From contig CAVUNW010000088.1 of the NCBI GenBank assembly GCA_963742865.1, forward strand, positions 198,524-262,523: DNA of 64,000 nucleotides. Direction: 5' to 3'. The number at the start of each line of letters is the position of its first letter. Position 1 is the first letter of the stretch. Under the pieces are notes generated by a model. The model saw only the letters and a program-made list of their open reading frames with translations, made no database searches and was not told where the DNA came from. Shown here piece by piece: positions 63,039-64,000 of the stretch. The position numbers and the translations under genes were made by a program. Source of the stretch: Bog-532 sp963742865 (GTDB lineage: Bacteria > Actinomycetota > Actinomycetes > Streptosporangiales > Streptosporangiaceae).

Positions 63039-64000
63039 CTAAATCCCCAGGGCGCGCCGCAGAGCGACCGGCAGTGGCCCGCGAAGCTGCCTGCGCGAGC
63101 TGATGTCGAGCTTGGTGAATATCTTGCGCAGGTGCCGTTCGACGGTTCGCGGGCTAATGGACGACCGGGTGCTGATTTCCGGGTTCGACAGGCCCTCACG
63201 GGCCAGCCGGGCGATCTGTGCTTCCTGCGCGGTGAGCTCGATCGCCTTGGTCATGCTCCGTTTGCGGATTTCTTCCCCCGTGGCCCGGAGCTAGCGGCGG
63301 GCGCGCTCGGCGAAGCCCCCCGACGCCCATGGCTGCCAGCATCTCGTACGCCTCCCGCAGTTGCTGGCGGGCCTCTGTGCGCCGCTTCTCACGACGCAGC
63401 CACTCGCCGTACAGCAGGTGCACGCGGGCTAGGTATGCCCGCATGCGCGTGCGGCTCAGCCGGTCGATCGACTCCCGGTAGCGCGTCTCGGCGGTGTCGC
63501 CGTCGCTGGCCAGAGCACGCACGCACGCTTCGGTTCCCACCGCCCAGTCCGTCGGAGTCGCACGGGAACGCTCAGACACGTCACGCAACAGCCTTCCGAC
63601 CGTCGCCTCGTCGCGGATCCGGGACGAAGCCTCGGCGAGTTCGACGACCACGAAGGGCTTATAGCCGAAGTCGTCGCGTTCGAATGCACTGAGGGCGGCA
63701 TCGCGCGCGGCGTCGTGCCAGGCCCAGGCCGTTGTACAGCACCGCCCTCGCGTGGTCGGCCACTGTGGACCAGCGGGCCATTGCGGCAGGGCCGTGGCCA
63801 GCCGCATGGTGGCTTCGATCAACTCGACCGCGGCGCGTTCCTCTCCTTGCCATGCGGCCAGGAGCACGGCGCACAGAAGCCAACCGGCGAGGTCCCCGTA
63901 GCCCTCCGCGATCAGGCGGTCCTCGTCGAGAAGCCGCGCGGCCGAGGCAAGCTGCGCCAGCGTCGAGACTGGTACAGGCCAGGAAGTTGACCGCGTACTG
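63039..64000 (-). pseudogene. LuxR-family (large ATPase/TPR-type) regulator, C-terminal part, disrupted
   Basis: The C-terminal helix-turn-helix is intact as a segment (ELTAQEAQIARLAREGLSNP, STRSSISPRTVERHLRKIFT) and stops at 63039. Upstream are TPR-like repeats (LLYGEWLRREKRRTEARQQL, REAYEMLAAMGVGG). Between them the frame shifts near 63310, and the restored frame also has a TAG where RARRELRATGE would be expected. Further shifts lie near 63715-63780 and near 63975. The 5' part lies beyond the window. With these breaks it cannot make a full regulator as sequenced. Confidence 0.8.

Overview
The window is chromosomal DNA from a high-GC actinobacterium. The evidence is the gene set (Lsr2, a WhiB-family protein, the mycothiol enzyme MshA, SenX3-RegX3, CarD, LpqE, ClpC), many GTG starts with AGGAGG-type ribosome sites, and gene order. 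As I recall the Mycobacterium tuberculosis map, three blocks keep its order: Rv3579-Rv3584 with Rv0486-Rv0498 (about 1.7-16.8 kb), Rv3585-Rv3628 (about 16.9-46.8 kb) and Rv3676-Rv3683 (about 48.3-61.3 kb). Streptomyces and Streptosporangiales share much of this. I cannot fix the genus. There are no mycolate genes.

Layout. 0-1.6 kb: the integrase end of an integrated element abutting tRNA-Thr. 1.7-5.5 kb: rlmB, cysS, ispF and carD (minus strand). 5.9-16.8 kb: an unknown membrane protein, lpqE, regX3-senX3, gpmA, mshA, a YbjN protein, a BlaI/M56 pair, a DUF2516 membrane protein, an XRE regulator, a BKACE-type enzyme and a TIM-barrel isomerase. 16.9-29.3 kb: radA, mutY, clpC, lsr2, a 1101-residue EndoQ-UvrD fusion, an ArgA-like acetyltransferase and a NlpC/P60 hydrolase. 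29.5-46.8 kb: lysS, coaX, panC, a DUF2520 protein, a DUF3180 protein, a folB-folK fusion, folP, an MprF-type transferase, folE, ftsH, hpt, tilS, a zinc metalloprotease, dacB and ppa. 46.9-61.3 kb: a second NlpC/P60 protein, crp, an MBL hydrolase, a NUDIX protein, ridA, a DUF4177 protein, an SPFH protein, two ArsA-like ATPases, whiB4/wblA, ponA2, hisS, a DUF1508 protein, yqeY and a metallophosphoesterase. 61.4-64 kb: tRNA-Pro followed by broken accessory genes.

Themes. The housekeeping content covers folate (folE, folP, folBK), pantothenate/CoA (panC, coaX), DNA repair (radA, mutY, EndoQ-UvrD), proteostasis (clpC, ftsH) and cell wall (two NlpC/P60 proteins, dacB, ponA2). The least ordinary items are the EndoQ-UvrD fusion, whose two halves differ in base composition; a 140-bp structured repeat present three times in intergenic DNA; the integrase with a GntR domain inserted in it; and the unusual tail of the PonA2-like protein.

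Caution. At least seven recognisable genes (integrase, rlmB, M56 peptidase, BKACE, metalloprotease, NUDIX, ponA2) carry net one-base shifts, and the right-end genes carry many. Because conserved genes are hit, sequence error is at least as likely as real gene decay. Affected genes are annotated across the shift.
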